Positions 47,463 to 56,605 of a stretch of DNA of 64,000 nucleotides are shown here, one piece after another. Numbering within the stretch: the first letter of the stretch is position 1; each line of letters opens with the position of its first letter. The stretch is from Undibacterium_A arcticum. Its GTDB lineage: Bacteria; Pseudomonadota; Gammaproteobacteria; Burkholderiales; Burkholderiaceae_D. Location of the stretch: assembly GCF_042660705.1 (NCBI RefSeq), contig NZ_JBHSUQ010000001.1; one strand, given 5' to 3'. The notes under the pieces are model-generated. The model worked only from the letters and a program-made list of their open reading frames with translations. It did no database searches and was not told where the DNA came from. Made by a program: the position numbers and the translations under genes.

Positions 47463-47558
47463 GGCGAGCCTTGTCTGCGGCACTTATGGTGAATAGCCGT
47501 GGCTGCTTCGTTCCCGACCTGACCAGGTTAGCCATGCCACAATGCGCAGGGGCCCGCC
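47463..47558 (-). ncRNA. ffs: Signal recognition particle RNA (4.5S, small bacterial type)
   Basis: Read on the minus strand, the apical domain contains the conserved Ffh-binding core: GGTCAGGTCGGGAACGAAGC followed by AGCCA. The flanking arms pair: the 5' end GGCGGGCC matches the 3' end GGCTCGCC, and CTGCG pairs with CGCAG inside. The size of about 96 bases fits the Alu-less 4.5S RNA. Ends are set by the terminal pairing and could be off by a few bases. It stands alone between the marR-like gene and ubiD. Confidence 0.92.
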
Positions 47559-47647
47559 GGGGTGAATTGTACCGCATCGGCCCCGAGTCGGCAGCGCTTT
47601 TTGCAGATCCGCCGTCTTGATCGGCAAGCGCTGCCGCATGCGGGCCA

Positions 47648-49130
47648 TTACAACCCGAGCTCTTGCCAGATCTGATCCACCCTGGCCTTGACCTCCGGCG
47701 TCATCGCGATGGTCCGGCCCCACTCGCGACTGGTTTCACCCGGCCATTTATTGGTGGCATCGATGCCCATCTTGCTGCCGAGTCCGCTGACCGGCGACGC
47801 GAAATCGAGGTAATCGATCGGCGTATTCTCGACCAGCGTGGTGTCGCGTGTCGGATCGACACGCGTGGTGATGGCCCAGATGACTTCCTTCCAGTCGCGG
47901 ATATTCACGTCCTCGTCGACCACCACGATGAACTTGGTATACATGAACTGGCGCAGGAAGCTCCAGACGCCGAACATCACGCGCTTGGCGTGACCGGCAT
48001 ACGATTTTTCATCTGCACTACCGCCATCCGGTAGCTGCAGCCTTCCGGTGGCAGATAAAAATCGGTGATCTCGGAAAACTGTTTTTGCAACAGCGGGATG
48101 AACACCTCGTTCAGCGCAACGCCCAGCACGGCCGGCTCATCCGGCGGCTTACCTGTATACGTCGAGTGATAGATCGGATCGCGCCGCATCGTGATGCGAT
48201 CAATGGTGAATACCGGGAACCAGTCCTGCTCATTGTAATAGCCGGTATGGTCGCCGAATGGCCCTTCAAGCGCATGCTCGTATCCGCTCGCATGCGATGG
48301 ATCCGGGTAGATATGCCCTTCCAGCACAATCTCGGCCGACGCCGGCACCCGCAATTCGCTGCCAATCGCCTTCACCAGCTCGGTGCGGCTGCCGCGTAAC
48401 AGGCCGGCGAACTGGTATTCCGACAGACTGTCCGGCACCGGCGTCACCGCACCCAGAATAGTGGCCGGATCGGCGCCGAGCGCCACCGCGATCGGATAGG
48501 GCTGGCCCTTGTTGACGATCGCATGGTCCCGAAAGTCGAGCGCGCCGCCACGCTGCGCCAGCCAGCGCATGATGACCTTGTTGCGACCGAGCACCTGCTG
48601 CCGGTAGATGCCGAGGTTCTGGCGCTTCTTGTGCGGCCCCTTCGTGATCACCAGCCCCCAGGTAATCAGGGGCGCGATGTCGCCCGGCCAGCAATGCTGG
48701 ATCGGCAGCTTGGCCAGATCGACATCGTCGCCTTCCCACACCACGTCCTGGCATGGGCCGGCGCGCAGCTCTTTCGGCGCCATGTCCCACATCGCCTTCA
48801 CCAGCGAACCGAGGCCCAGAATATCCTTGAAGCCCTTCGGTGGCTCGGGCTCTTTCAGCGTTGCCAGTACATGACCGATCTTGCGCAACTCGCTGACATC
48901 GTCGGCCCCATCCCGAGCGCGACGCGGCGCGGCGTACCGAACAGATTGCCGAGCACCGGCATGGTGTGTCCGGTCGGCTGCTGGAACAACAGCGCCGGTC
49001 CGCCCGCGCGTAGCGTGCGATCGCACACCTCGGTCATCTCCAAATACGGTGAAACCGGGGTCGAAATCGATTTAAGTTCATTAATTCGTTGCAATTGGGC
49101 AATAAAATCGCGCAAATCAGTGTATTTCAT
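47648..49130 (-). CDS. ubiD: UbiD-family 3-polyprenyl-4-hydroxybenzoate decarboxylase, two frameshifts
   Basis: Prenylated-FMN-dependent decarboxylase of ubiquinone biosynthesis; about 494 residues after correction. It starts MKYTDLRDFIAQLQRINELK, then PALLFQQPTGHTMPVLGNLF and, after the first break, ADDVSELRKIGHVLATLKEP. Then NLGIYRQQVLGRNKVIMRWL, GALDFRDHAIVNKGQPYPI, and ILEGHIYP-type VLEGHIYPDPSHASGYEHAL. Breaks: the C-run 48906-48909 (one missing G on the coding strand, restoring GMGADDVSE) and the T-run 48005-48009 (one missing A, restoring VVQMKKSYAGHAKRVMFGVW). Segments before and after both are fully conserved, so the gene is probably intact in the organism. The cofactor enzyme gene ubiX is not in the window. 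Confidence 0.93.
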
Positions 49131-49673
49131 CTTTTTTTACATTTTTGTGAGTTCGGACTCTATGGTTCAAAACCTGAGGCCAAGTGCTTGATTTCATTGG
49201 AAAATGCTGCGGTGCAGCGAAATAAGAAAGATATAAAAGTAATATTGAATTACTTTTATAGTATTGACTCGATATAAACCAGCCCCTACAATTCGGCCAA
49301 CTTGATAAGAAAGTCATCCTTCTAACACGAAGGCGGCGACTAGGCTAGCGAAACAGCAGCTAAATCAATTCACGGGGATCGGGCCCCAACGACATTTTAA
49401 GGAGTGTTCTCAAAAGGCGTCAGCCTTCCCCCGAAAAAAAGTTGTTTGCCACTGTTGCATCGCCCACGGCGAGCACAGCTTACAGCAAGCAACTCCGGCG
49501 TCTGTTTGGTCGCGCCATGCGACGGCAGACGATGTTCTGATTCACGGTAACAGCCCACAGCCAGCGATACCGGTGCTCCGGTAACAACACGCGATATAGC
49601 GCGCAATGAGCTTGCAATAAAGGCAAGCGATGCAGCCGCTGCATGGGTACGCCGTGACGATTCAGGGAGTTCT
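49131..49673. other. 543-bp intergenic region between ubiD and the lytic transglycosylase gene
   Basis: No supported gene. The ubiD-proximal half is AT-rich and should hold the divergent promoters. It carries the 11-bp inverted repeat at 49233-49259. The transglycosylase-proximal half (about 49400-49670) is GC-rich with several short stems and could be a structured leader, but I could not match it to a known riboswitch. Confidence 0.35.
49233..49259. promoter_or_regulatory. 11-bp perfect inverted repeat upstream of ubiD
   Basis: Arms ATAAAAGTAAT and ATTACTTTTAT with a 5-base loop, about 100 bp before the ubiD start. It is AT-rich and perfect over 11 bp, which suggests a dimeric regulator site rather than a terminator. 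No regulator is identified. Confidence 0.45.
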
Positions 49674-50676
49674 ATGATCAATCGCTTCATCCGGACACTA
49701 TCCAGTCCTGTCCGACAATTGGCCCAGCAATCGGCCGCAGGGGCCATCTCCGCCCGCGACACCGCCCGCGCCTTCTTGATGACCGCGCACCACACCCTGA
49801 TGTTGTTCGGCGTCACTGCGCTGGTCGTGTTGGGTGTGATGTTCGTGCGCCCGGCATTCGCCGACAAGCTCAAGGCACTCTCGCCATTTGCGCCAAAGAG
49901 CATCGGCGAGCAGACCGTCGAAGCCTATCAGCAGTCGCGTCTGGCCGCCCTGAAGAGCGTCGAGGCGCCCGTGCCGAAGAGCGCTGAGGCGCCCATGCCG
50001 AACGCCGCCGACACCCGCACCGCTGACCAGACAGACGTCGTGCCGGTTCCCGACGCGATCGTGCCGGCCGGCACCGAACGTCAGCAAACTGGTGACCGGC
50101 TGGTTGTCCAAGCGCTATCGCGTGGCCGGCGATGCTGCCAATATGTTCGTCGCGCATGCCTATCTGACCGCCAAGGAAATCAAGCTCGATCCACTGCTGA
50201 TCCTGGCCGTGATGGCGATCGAATCGGGCTTCAATCCTTACGCCGAGAGCCCGGTCGGCGCCCAAGGCCTGATGCAGGTGATGTCGAAACTGCATCACGA
50301 AAAATTTCAACAATTGGGCGGCATCAAGGCGGCGCTGAACCCGATGGCCAATATCAAGGTCGGCTCGCTGATCCTGAAAGACTATGTGACGCGCGGCGGT
50401 TCGGTCGAAGCCGGATTGAAAACCTATGTCGGCGCAGCGGCGTTTGACAACGATGCGGGCTATGGCGCACGGGTGATGTCCGAATATCGGCGCCTGAAGG
50501 AAGTCGCGATCGGCAAGAATGTGCCAATCTATACGACCAGCAACGTGATCGTGCAGAAACCGCGCCGGATCGACCGAGCCGAGCCCAAATCGGATGAGCC
50601 GGCCGAAGCCAGCGCCCAGCCGATCGAGCGCAAGGCGGCGCCGCAGGCCAAGACCGACCAGATCGCGGCGTTATAG
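49674..50676 (+). CDS. Lytic transglycosylase (SLT domain) with membrane anchor, frameshifted
   Basis: Cleaves peptidoglycan between MurNAc and GlcNAc in the periplasm. The N-terminal part (MINRFIRTLSSPVRQL) leads to a hydrophobic span LMLFGVTALVVLGVMFVRPA and a Pro/Ala-rich linker. After the break comes the SLT domain: DPLLILAVMAIESGFNPYAE (catalytic Glu in IESGFNP), SPVGAQGLMQVMSKLH and NPMANIKVGSLILKDYV. The break is near 50077-50078 (GAAC); two missing A's would join AGTE to NVSKLVTGWLSKRYRVAG. GGGAG lies four bases before the ATG 49674. A bidirectional terminator follows. The corrected length is about 334 residues. Confidence 0.88.
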
Positions 50677-50713
50677 CCAGATCCGCGCAGTCCGCCCGGA
50701 CTGCAACGTCAAT

Positions 50714-50741
50714 AAAAAAGGAGCCTTGGGCTCCTTTTTTT
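50714..50741. terminator. Bidirectional terminator between transglycosylase and aminotransferase genes
   Basis: Stem GGAGCC/GGCTCC with a 3-base loop, flanked by A6 on the left and T7 on the right, so it works for both convergent genes. It lies 37 bp after the transglycosylase stop and 45 bp after the aminotransferase stop. Confidence 0.92.
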
Positions 50742-50785
50742 GTCCCCTTGGGAACCTGTTCCTTCGGCCAGAACTATCGATAGCG

Positions 50786-51991
50786 TCAATGCCGCGCGGC
50801 GAAGAAGGTCCGCAGCCGCTCCACCGCTTGCTGCAAGTTGTCCATCGAGGTCGCATACGAGATACGGATATAGCGGCTGGCGGTATGCGGGCCGAAATCC
50901 AGCCCCGGCACCACCACCACGCCGACCTCGTTCAGGATCGCGATGCTGAGCTGATCGGCATCGGCGATATCGGCACTCAGCAATGCCGAACAGTCGGCGT
51001 AGACATAGAATGCACCGTCCGGCGTCACCGGCACGACGAAACCAAGCTCGCGCAGTGCCGGCACGATATAGTCGCGGCGGCGCTTGAATTCGGCCTTGCG
51101 CGCCTCGAAGATCGCCAGCGACTCGGGTGCGAAGCACGCCACGGCGGCGTGCTGGGCGATGGTCGACGCGCAGATGAACAGGTTTTGCGCCAGTTTCTCG
51201 ATCGGCGCGATCAGGTGCTGCGGCACCACCAGCCAGCCCAGCCGCCAACCGGTCATATTGAAATACTTCGAAAAACTGTTGATCACGATCAGGCCGTCGC
51301 CGCCCTGCTGCAGCGACAGCGCGGAAAACGGCTGCTCGTCGTAAGTCAGCTCCTGGTAGATTTCGTCGACGATGGTGAAGCCGCCCTTGGCGCGCACCGT
51401 GGCGACGATCCGCGCCAGTTCCTCATGCGCGATCGAGGTCCCGGTCGGATTCGATGGCGACGCCAGCAACACGCCGCGCGTGGCAGCGCCCCAGTGCTGA
51501 CGCACCATCGCATCGGACAGCTGGAAGCGCTCGGCCGGTCCGCTCGGGATCATCTTGGCCTGCCCCTCGAACGCCGCCACGAAATGCCGATTACACGGAT
51601 ATGACGGGTCCGGCATCAGGACTTCGGTGCCGCGTTCGACCAGGGTCGCGCAGGCCAGCAGCAACGCGGCCGATGCGCCGGCGGTGACCACAATCCGTTC
51701 CGGGGCGATCTCCAGCCCGTAGACCTTGCGGTAATGGCCGGAAATTGCTTCGCGCAATGCCGGCAAGCCGATCGCCGACGTGTATTGCAGCTTGCCGTCA
51801 GCCATCGCGCGTGCGGCGGCATCGATCACCGGTGGCGCCGCGCTAAAGTCCGGCTCGCCGATCCCCATGTGAATGATGTGGCGGCCTTGCCGCTCCAGCG
51901 CCGCCGCCATTTTCGCGATTTCCATCACATGGAACGGTGCGATGTTCGCCAGGCGTGACGCGAGCGGGAAATCGATACTGGAATTATTCAT
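50786..51991 (-). CDS. Class I/II pyridoxal-phosphate aminotransferase
   Basis: 401 residues, fold-type I PLP enzyme of the aspartate aminotransferase family. Visible: HIIHMGIGEPDFSAAPPVID, YTSAIGLPALREAISGHYRK, the cofactor-binding VVTAGASAALLLACATLVE, LLASPSNPTGTSIAHEELAR, VDEIYQELTYDEQPFSAL, the PLP lysine in INSFSKYFNMTGWRLGWLVV, and Arg in SRYIRISYAT for the substrate carboxylate. Substrate is not predictable from sequence; the subfamily resembles alanine/valine-type or MalY-unrelated aminotransferases. It lies downstream of nusB on the same strand, with a terminator-like hairpin between, so it probably has its own promoter in the AT-rich stretch 52010-52100. Confidence 0.9.
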   Translation of the reverse strand: MNNSSIDFPLASRLANIAPFHVMEIAKMAAALERQGRHIIHMGIGEPDFSAAPPVIDAAARAMADGKLQYTSAIGLPALREAISGHYRKVYGLEIAPERIVVTAGASAALLLACATLVERGTEVLMPDPSYPCNRHFVAAFEGQAKMIPSGPAERFQLSDAMVRQHWGAATRGVLLASPSNPTGTSIAHEELARIVATVRAKGGFTIVDEIYQELTYDEQPFSALSLQQGGDGLIVINSFSKYFNMTGWRLGWLVVPQHLIAPIEKLAQNLFICASTIAQHAAVACFAPESLAIFEARKAEFKRRRDYIVPALRELGFVVPVTPDGAFYVYADCSALLSADIADADQLSIAILNEVGVVVVPGLDFGPHTASRYIRISYATSMDNLQQAVERLRTFFAARH

Positions 51992-52163
51992 GGACTTGCC
52001 TATTGCGGTGCGCTACACATGATCGAAATTTCTGCATTTTTAACGAGTATATTAAAAACACCGTTATTTTATATGCGAGTACTGCGGTTACCATTCGTAG
52101 TATGTTGCTGCTACCGGTAGCCATCGGCGCGCGCTATGCGAACACCTGCCCGCCAACAACAAA

Positions 52164-52200
52164 GCCACAGAAAACACGCAAAGCGCGTGGCGTCTGTGGC
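52164..52200 (-). terminator. Terminator after nusB
   Basis: Outer stem GCCACAG/CTGTGGC with an inner CACGC/GCGTG-type stem. On the minus strand it is followed by TTTGTTGTT. It starts 40 bp after the nusB stop codon and marks the end of the riboflavin-nusB transcript. Confidence 0.75.
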
Positions 52201-52239
52201 TGATTTCAGCATAACCGGGCCGTCCAGGCCAACCATCGA

Positions 52240-52716
52240 CTAGCGACGCTTGTCGGCCGCCACTTCGGTTGCGCGCAGTTTGGTCGCCAGCTTGTCCAGC
52301 ACGCCGTTCACGTATTTATGACCGTCGATCCCGCCGAACGATTTCGCCAGTTCGACCGCTTCATTGATGACGACGCGGTACGGAATCTCGATGTGGTTCT
52401 TCAACTCGTAGGCGCCGAGCAACAGCACGGCGTGTTCGACCGGCGACAATTCGGCGACCGTGCGGTCGATCAGCGGCGCGATGTCGGCCCGCAATGCGCT
52501 GACATCGCGGATGGTACCGGTCAACAGCACGCTGAAATGCTCGGCGTCGGCCTTGTCGAAGCCGTGGGCGGCGCGGATATTGTTGGCCACGGCAGATGCG
52601 TCGGCGTCATTGAGCAGCCATTGGTACAGCCCCTGCAACGCGAATTCACGTGCGCGGTGGCGCGGCGAGCGGTTCTTGCTGGGATTGGCGTGCGGGCTTT
52701 TTTCGGTCGGGTTCAT
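52240..52716 (-). CDS. nusB: Transcription antitermination factor NusB
   Basis: Binds boxA RNA with NusE for rRNA antitermination. 158 residues, all helical: RHRAREFALQGLYQWLLND (N-terminal RNA-binding Arg-rich helix), DKADAEHFSVLLTGTIRDVS, PIDRTVAEL-type LIDRTVAELSPVEHAVLLLG, and VVINEAVELAKSFGGIDGHK leading to YVNGVLDKLA. The first 18 residues are a charged extension. It starts 1 bp after the stop of ribH, so the two are translationally linked, a common betaproteobacterial arrangement. The frame is intact. Confidence 0.95.
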   Translation of the reverse strand: MNPTEKSPHANPSKNRSPRHRAREFALQGLYQWLLNDADASAVANNIRAAHGFDKADAEHFSVLLTGTIRDVSALRADIAPLIDRTVAELSPVEHAVLLLGAYELKNHIEIPYRVVINEAVELAKSFGGIDGHKYVNGVLDKLATKLRATEVAADKRR

Positions 52717-52717
52717 C

Positions 52718-53206
52718 TTATTCTTCTTCGTCCGCGGCCAACGCCAGTTCTTCCAGCGCCAAGGCCAGGTTGGCCATTTCGACTGCGGCGCGCGCTGCTT
52801 CGGTACCCTTGTCGGCCATTCGCGCTTCAGCCTGTTCGTCGTTTTCGGTGGTCAGCACCGCATTCGCAATCGGAATGCCATAGTCCAGCGCGACCCGGCT
52901 AATGCCGGCGCCGGATTCGTTGGACACCAGTTCGAAGTGATAAGTCTCGCCACGGATCACCGCACCGATCGCGACCAGCGCATCGAATTGCCGGGTATCT
53001 GCCAGTTTCTGCAGCGCCAGCGGGATTTCCAGCGCGCCCGGGACGGTGACGTGCAGCACGTCTTCATCGGCCACGCCCAGATGCTTCAGCTCCGCCAGAC
53101 AGGCCGACACCAGCCCATGGCAGACGTCTTCATTAAAGCGCGCTTGCGCGATGCCGATGCGCAGACCTTCGCCGCTCAGGTTTTGTTCGTAAATGCCTAC
53201 TGTCAT
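52718..53206 (-). CDS. ribH: 6,7-dimethyl-8-ribityllumazine synthase
   Basis: Condenses 5-amino-6-ribitylaminouracil with 3,4-dihydroxy-2-butanone 4-phosphate to lumazine. 162 residues. Motifs: IGIAQARFNEDVCHGLVSAC, VPGALEIPLALQKLADTRQF, DALVAIGAVIRGETYHFELV (active-site His in YHFE) and GIPIANAVLTTENDEQAEAR. The C terminus is acidic (LALEELALAADEEE). It is 56 bp downstream of ribB(A) and directly upstream of nusB. The frame is intact. Confidence 0.96.
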   Translation of the reverse strand: MTVGIYEQNLSGEGLRIGIAQARFNEDVCHGLVSACLAELKHLGVADEDVLHVTVPGALEIPLALQKLADTRQFDALVAIGAVIRGETYHFELVSNESGAGISRVALDYGIPIANAVLTTENDEQAEARMADKGTEAARAAVEMANLALALEELALAADEEE

Positions 53207-53262
53207 GGATGCCTCGATATGGATGATTGGGTGACGTCAACCATTGACGTCACTTATTGAAT

Positions 53263-54386
53263 TCACTTATTGGTGTCAGTATGCGGCTTGTCCTGATACC
53301 CCACCACTTCGAGATCGAAGCCGGTCATCGATGGCATCTTTCTGGGGCTGGCCAGCAGTTTCATTTTGCCGACGCCGATGTCTTTCAGAATTTGCGCGCC
53401 GATGCCGTAGTTGCGCAGGTCCATGCTGGCGGCGCGCGCCTGCGGCTTCCCTTCCGGCGTGTTGAGCGCGGCAAACTGGGCAAACATCTGCTCGGCCGAT
53501 TCTTCGCAGTTCAGCAGTACCACCACGCCGCGCTCCGATGCCTTGATCGCCGCCATCGCCGCCGCCAAGTTCCAGGAATGGGTGGTGGCCTTGGTTTCCA
53601 ACAGATCAAGAATCGAGACTGGCTGATGCACCCGCACCAGCGTCTCGCCGGCGGGCGTGATCGCGCCGTGCACCAGCGCCAAGTGCGCGGAGCCGCTCGG
53701 CTTGTCACGGTAGGCGATCGCCTTGAACGTGCCATGGACCGTCTGCATGTCGCGCTCGGCGATGCGTTCGACGATGCTTTCGTGCTGGCTGCGGTAGTGA
53801 ATCAGGTCGGCGATGGTGCCGATCTTCAGCCCATGCAGCTGCGCGAACTCGATCAGGTCGGGCAGACGCGCCATGCTGCCGTCGTCCTTCATGATTTCGC
53901 AAATGACCGCTGCCGGCGTCAGCCCGGCCAGTTCGGCAAAATCGCAACCGGCTTCGGTATGGCCGGCACGCATCAGCACGCCGCCTTTTTGCGCCTTCAG
54001 CGGAAAAATATGGCCCGGCTGCACGATGTCGGCCGGCGTGGTCTCCTTGGCGACAGCGACCTGCACCGTGCGCGCCCGATCTGCCGCGGAGATGCCGGTG
54101 GTGACGCCCTCGGCCGCTTCGATCGATACCGTGAAATTGGTGCCATAGACGGTGCCATTGCTGGATGTCATCATCGGCAACTGCAATTGCGCGCAGCGTT
54201 CTTCGGTCAAGGTCAGGCACACCAGGCCGCGGCCGAATTTGGCCATGAAATTGATCGCCTCGGGTGTCACGAAATCGGCGGCCAGGACCAGGTCGCCCTC
54301 ATTTCACGGTCTTCTTCATCGACCAGAATGACCATGTGGCCGGCACGCAATTCAGCGATGATTTCTTGGGTAGAGGCTATAGACAT
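53263..54386 (-). CDS. ribB: 3,4-dihydroxy-2-butanone-4-phosphate synthase with degenerate GTP cyclohydrolase II-like domain, frameshifted
   Basis: Makes the four-carbon riboflavin precursor from ribulose 5-phosphate. It starts MSIASTQEIIAELRAGHMVI at ATG 54384-54386, then LVDEEDRE. After a break it continues NEGDLVLAADFVTPEAINFM, GRGLVCLTLTEERCAQLQLP, TNFTVSIEAAEGVTTGISAA and MRAGHTEAGCDFAELAGL. The break is TTT 54302-54304 on the + strand; one missing A on the coding strand restores DREN. The C-terminal half (from about residue 215) resembles RibA in fold order, but the zinc ligands and catalytic core (the GDVFGS..RCDC type motif) are absent, as in RibBX proteins. It should therefore not supply cyclohydrolase activity. 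About 374 residues. Confidence 0.92.
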
Positions 54387-54805
54387 GTTTGGAATCCTGT
54401 GTAACCCAATATTGTAAACCTAGAAACGGTGGTTGGATGGGGTCGAGTGTACATTTTTCCGGTGGCCGGCATTCCGGTGGCCGGCATTCCGGCTTTCTGG
54501 CTAGCGTGTAGCAGGGAATTCAGGCAGCGTGCTGCCTGCCTTTGAAACGGTCTGTGCTGGCAAGCACAGCCGCGCCCTGCAAGGGCGACGAGCTTAAAGG
54601 ATTTAACGGCATCTCATTCGCAGGCTTGCGGCGCGGCTGGTTCATGCATCGGCAAAATGATGGCTGGTGGCCAATCCGAGATTATTGGTGGAGTATTGCA
54701 ATTTTTTGCAGTGATTTAAAGCGGAACAACGGCATATTCGAAGGAGTATATTTTCCACACTTCCTTCGCCCGTTGCCCGCCGGCACCACAACGCCGCAGA
54801 TGCGA
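54387..54805. other. 419-bp spacer between ribE and ribB with hairpins
   Basis: No gene supported. It holds a 15-bp direct repeat (54459-54488) and several hairpins: GGCAGC/GCTGCC at 54523-54536, CTGTGCT/AGCACAG at 54552-54569 and CGCCCT/AGGGCG at 54573-54587. Two GGAGTAT elements lie at 54690-54696 and 54743-54749. I searched for the conserved FMN riboswitch segments on both strands and did not see them. The spacer splits the riboflavin genes and probably contains a separate ribB-ribH-nusB promoter. Confidence 0.4.
54459..54488. repeat. Direct 15-bp tandem duplication in the ribE-ribB spacer
   Basis: CCGGTGGCCGGCATT occurs twice in direct succession (54459-54473 and 54474-54488), followed by a further CCGGC. 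Each unit contains a GGCCGGC-type GC palindrome. Function unknown. Confidence 0.8.
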
Positions 54806-55426
54806 TTATTTCTGTTCGAGGCTGAGCATCCGCTCGACATAACGCGCGATCAAGTCGATTTCCAGATTCACGCGGGCGCCGGCAGTCAGTTGTTTCAGCG
54901 TTGTCATTTGCACCGTATGCGGGATCAGATTGATCGAGAAGCGGCAGGCCCTGGTGCTAGCCAGATCCTCGACCCGGTTCACCGTCAGCGATACGCCATT
55001 GACGACGATGGAACCCTTGTAGGCCAGATATTTTGCCAGTTCGTGCGGCGCCTCGATTACCAATTGCCAAGACTCGCCGACCGGCGCGAAGCTGTGCACC
55101 ACGCCGAGACCGTCAACATGGCCGGAGACCAGATGGCCGCCGAGCCTTTCGGCCAGCGTCAGCGCCTTTTCCAGATTGACTTCGCGCACGGCATCGAGTC
55201 CGACCGTGCAATTGAGGCTCTCGCGCGAGACATCGACCTTGAAACTCCGGTCGGTCTTTTCGACCACGGTCATGCAGGCGCCATTGATCGCGATCGAATC
55301 GCCCAGCGCGACATCGGTCATCGGCATGCCGCCGGCATCGATGCTCAGGCGCACGCCGGCGTTGGCGTCGTCGAAGGCCTGTACCTCGGTGATCTTGCCA
55401 ATGGCGGCGACGATTCCAGTAAACAT
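54806..55426 (-). CDS. ribE: Riboflavin synthase, alpha type
   Basis: Dismutates two 6,7-dimethyl-8-ribityllumazine molecules into riboflavin plus the pyrimidine. 206 residues with two lumazine-binding repeats: MFTGIVAAIGKITEVQAFDD and GDSIAINGACMTVVEKTDR in the first, LVSGHVDGLGVVHSFAPVGE and KGSIVVNGVSLTVNRVEDL in the second. Closing segment FSINLIPHTVQMTTLKQLTA. The usual size and start. It begins 12 bp after ribD on the same strand. The frame is intact. Confidence 0.96.
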   Translation of the reverse strand: MFTGIVAAIGKITEVQAFDDANAGVRLSIDAGGMPMTDVALGDSIAINGACMTVVEKTDRSFKVDVSRESLNCTVGLDAVREVNLEKALTLAERLGGHLVSGHVDGLGVVHSFAPVGESWQLVIEAPHELAKYLAYKGSIVVNGVSLTVNRVEDLASTRACRFSINLIPHTVQMTTLKQLTAGARVNLEIDLIARYVERMLSLEQK

Positions 55427-55438
55427 GATGGTTCCAAA

Positions 55439-56530
55439 TCAGTTGAATCGCGCAAGGATACGCAAATCCGGCCCAATTTGCTTGACCTCATGGAAATGGA
55501 GCGCGAATTTATGATCCAGGCGCTCGATCGCCTTCAGGTCAAACATGCCGTAGGCGTCACCGAGCAGGCTGGGCGCGAGGTACAGCAGCAGTTCGTCGAC
55601 ACAGCCCTCGCGCACCAGCGAGCCGTTCAGCTTGGCGCCGGCCTCGATATGGAGTTCGTTGATTTCGCGTCGGCCCAATTCCAGCATCAGTTGCGGCAAA
55701 TCCACCTTGCCGTCCGAATTTGGCAGCACGATTACCTCCGCGCCCCGGTCGCGCAAGCGCGCTTCCTTCTCCGCATTGCTAGTGGCAGTCACGATCCAGG
55801 TAGCGTCGCCGGCCAGCACCCGCGCATCCGGACTGATGTCGAGCTTGCTGTCGATAACGATGCGGCGCGGCTGGCGCGGCGTTTCGATCGCGCGCACTGT
55901 CAATTGCGGGTCGTCTTCCCTGACGGTACCGATCCCGCTCAGGATCGCGCAGGCGCGGGCACGCCAGGCATGGCCATCGTCACGCGCCGGCTGCGAAGTG
56001 ATCCATTGGCTTTGCCCGTTAAACAGCGCAGTCTTGCCATCCAGACTGGCCGCCACCTTCATCCGCACCCACGGCTTGGCGCGCTGCATGCGCGAGAAAA
56101 AGCCGATATTCAGCTCGCGCGCGTCGTCCGCCAACACATCACAGACGACCTCGATCCCGGCGGCTTTGAGTCGCGCCAGGCCCTGCCCTGCGACCAGCGG
56201 ATTGGGATCCCCCACCGCCGCCACGACTCTGGCGACACCTGAGCGTATCAGTGCATCGGCGCAAGGTGGGGTGCGGCCGAAATGGCTGCAAGGCTCCAGG
56301 GTGACATACACCGTGGCGCCGCGTACGTCATGGCCTTTGGTCCGGGCGTCGTTGAGAGCCTGGATTTCGGCGTGGTTGCCGCCGGGCGGCTGGGTGCTGC
56401 CCTGGCCCAGGATCCGGCCGTCCTTGACTATGACGCAACCGACCCTGGGATTAGGTGCGGTGCTATATATGCCATGGGCGGCCAATTGCAAGGCGCGCGC
56501 CATGCATTGCTGATCATCGAGATTTTCCAC
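55439..56530 (-). CDS. ribD: Bifunctional riboflavin deaminase-reductase RibD
   Basis: Deaminates and then reduces the pyrimidine intermediate of riboflavin synthesis. The N-terminal deaminase domain has MARALQLAAHGIYSTAPNPR, GGNHAEIQALNDARTKGHDV (zinc His-Ala-Glu) and TLEPCSHFGRTPPCADALIR (zinc Cys pair). The C-terminal reductase domain has PWVRMKVAASLDGKTALFNG and RRIVIDSKLDISPDARVLAG. I place the start at GTG 56528-56530 (VENLDDQQCMARAL), about the usual nine residues before MARAL and with CGGAA upstream; an ATG 22 codons earlier is possible. About 363 residues. First gene of the riboflavin cluster. Confidence 0.93.
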   Translation of the reverse strand: MENLDDQQCMARALQLAAHGIYSTAPNPRVGCVIVKDGRILGQGSTQPPGGNHAEIQALNDARTKGHDVRGATVYVTLEPCSHFGRTPPCADALIRSGVARVVAAVGDPNPLVAGQGLARLKAAGIEVVCDVLADDARELNIGFFSRMQRAKPWVRMKVAASLDGKTALFNGQSQWITSQPARDDGHAWRARACAILSGIGTVREDDPQLTVRAIETPRQPRRIVIDSKLDISPDARVLAGDATWIVTATSNAEKEARLRDRGAEVIVLPNSDGKVDLPQLMLELGRREINELHIEAGAKLNGSLVREGCVDELLLYLAPSLLGDAYGMFDLKAIERLDHKFALHFHEVKQIGPDLRILARFN

Positions 56531-56605
56531 GGGGTTCCGAATATCAAACACAAAGAACGAAACAATACCGCAAGCGGCTGCTTGCGCATGCAGCAAGTAT
56601 ACAGC

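Noticed and set aside
49397..49903. Minus strand frame overlapping the transglycosylase start
   Set aside because: It reads antisense to the transglycosylase membrane anchor, with no motif and no ribosome-binding site.
54387..54805. FMN riboswitch before ribB
   Set aside because: The conserved segments of the RFN element were not seen on either strand; only unrelated hairpins.
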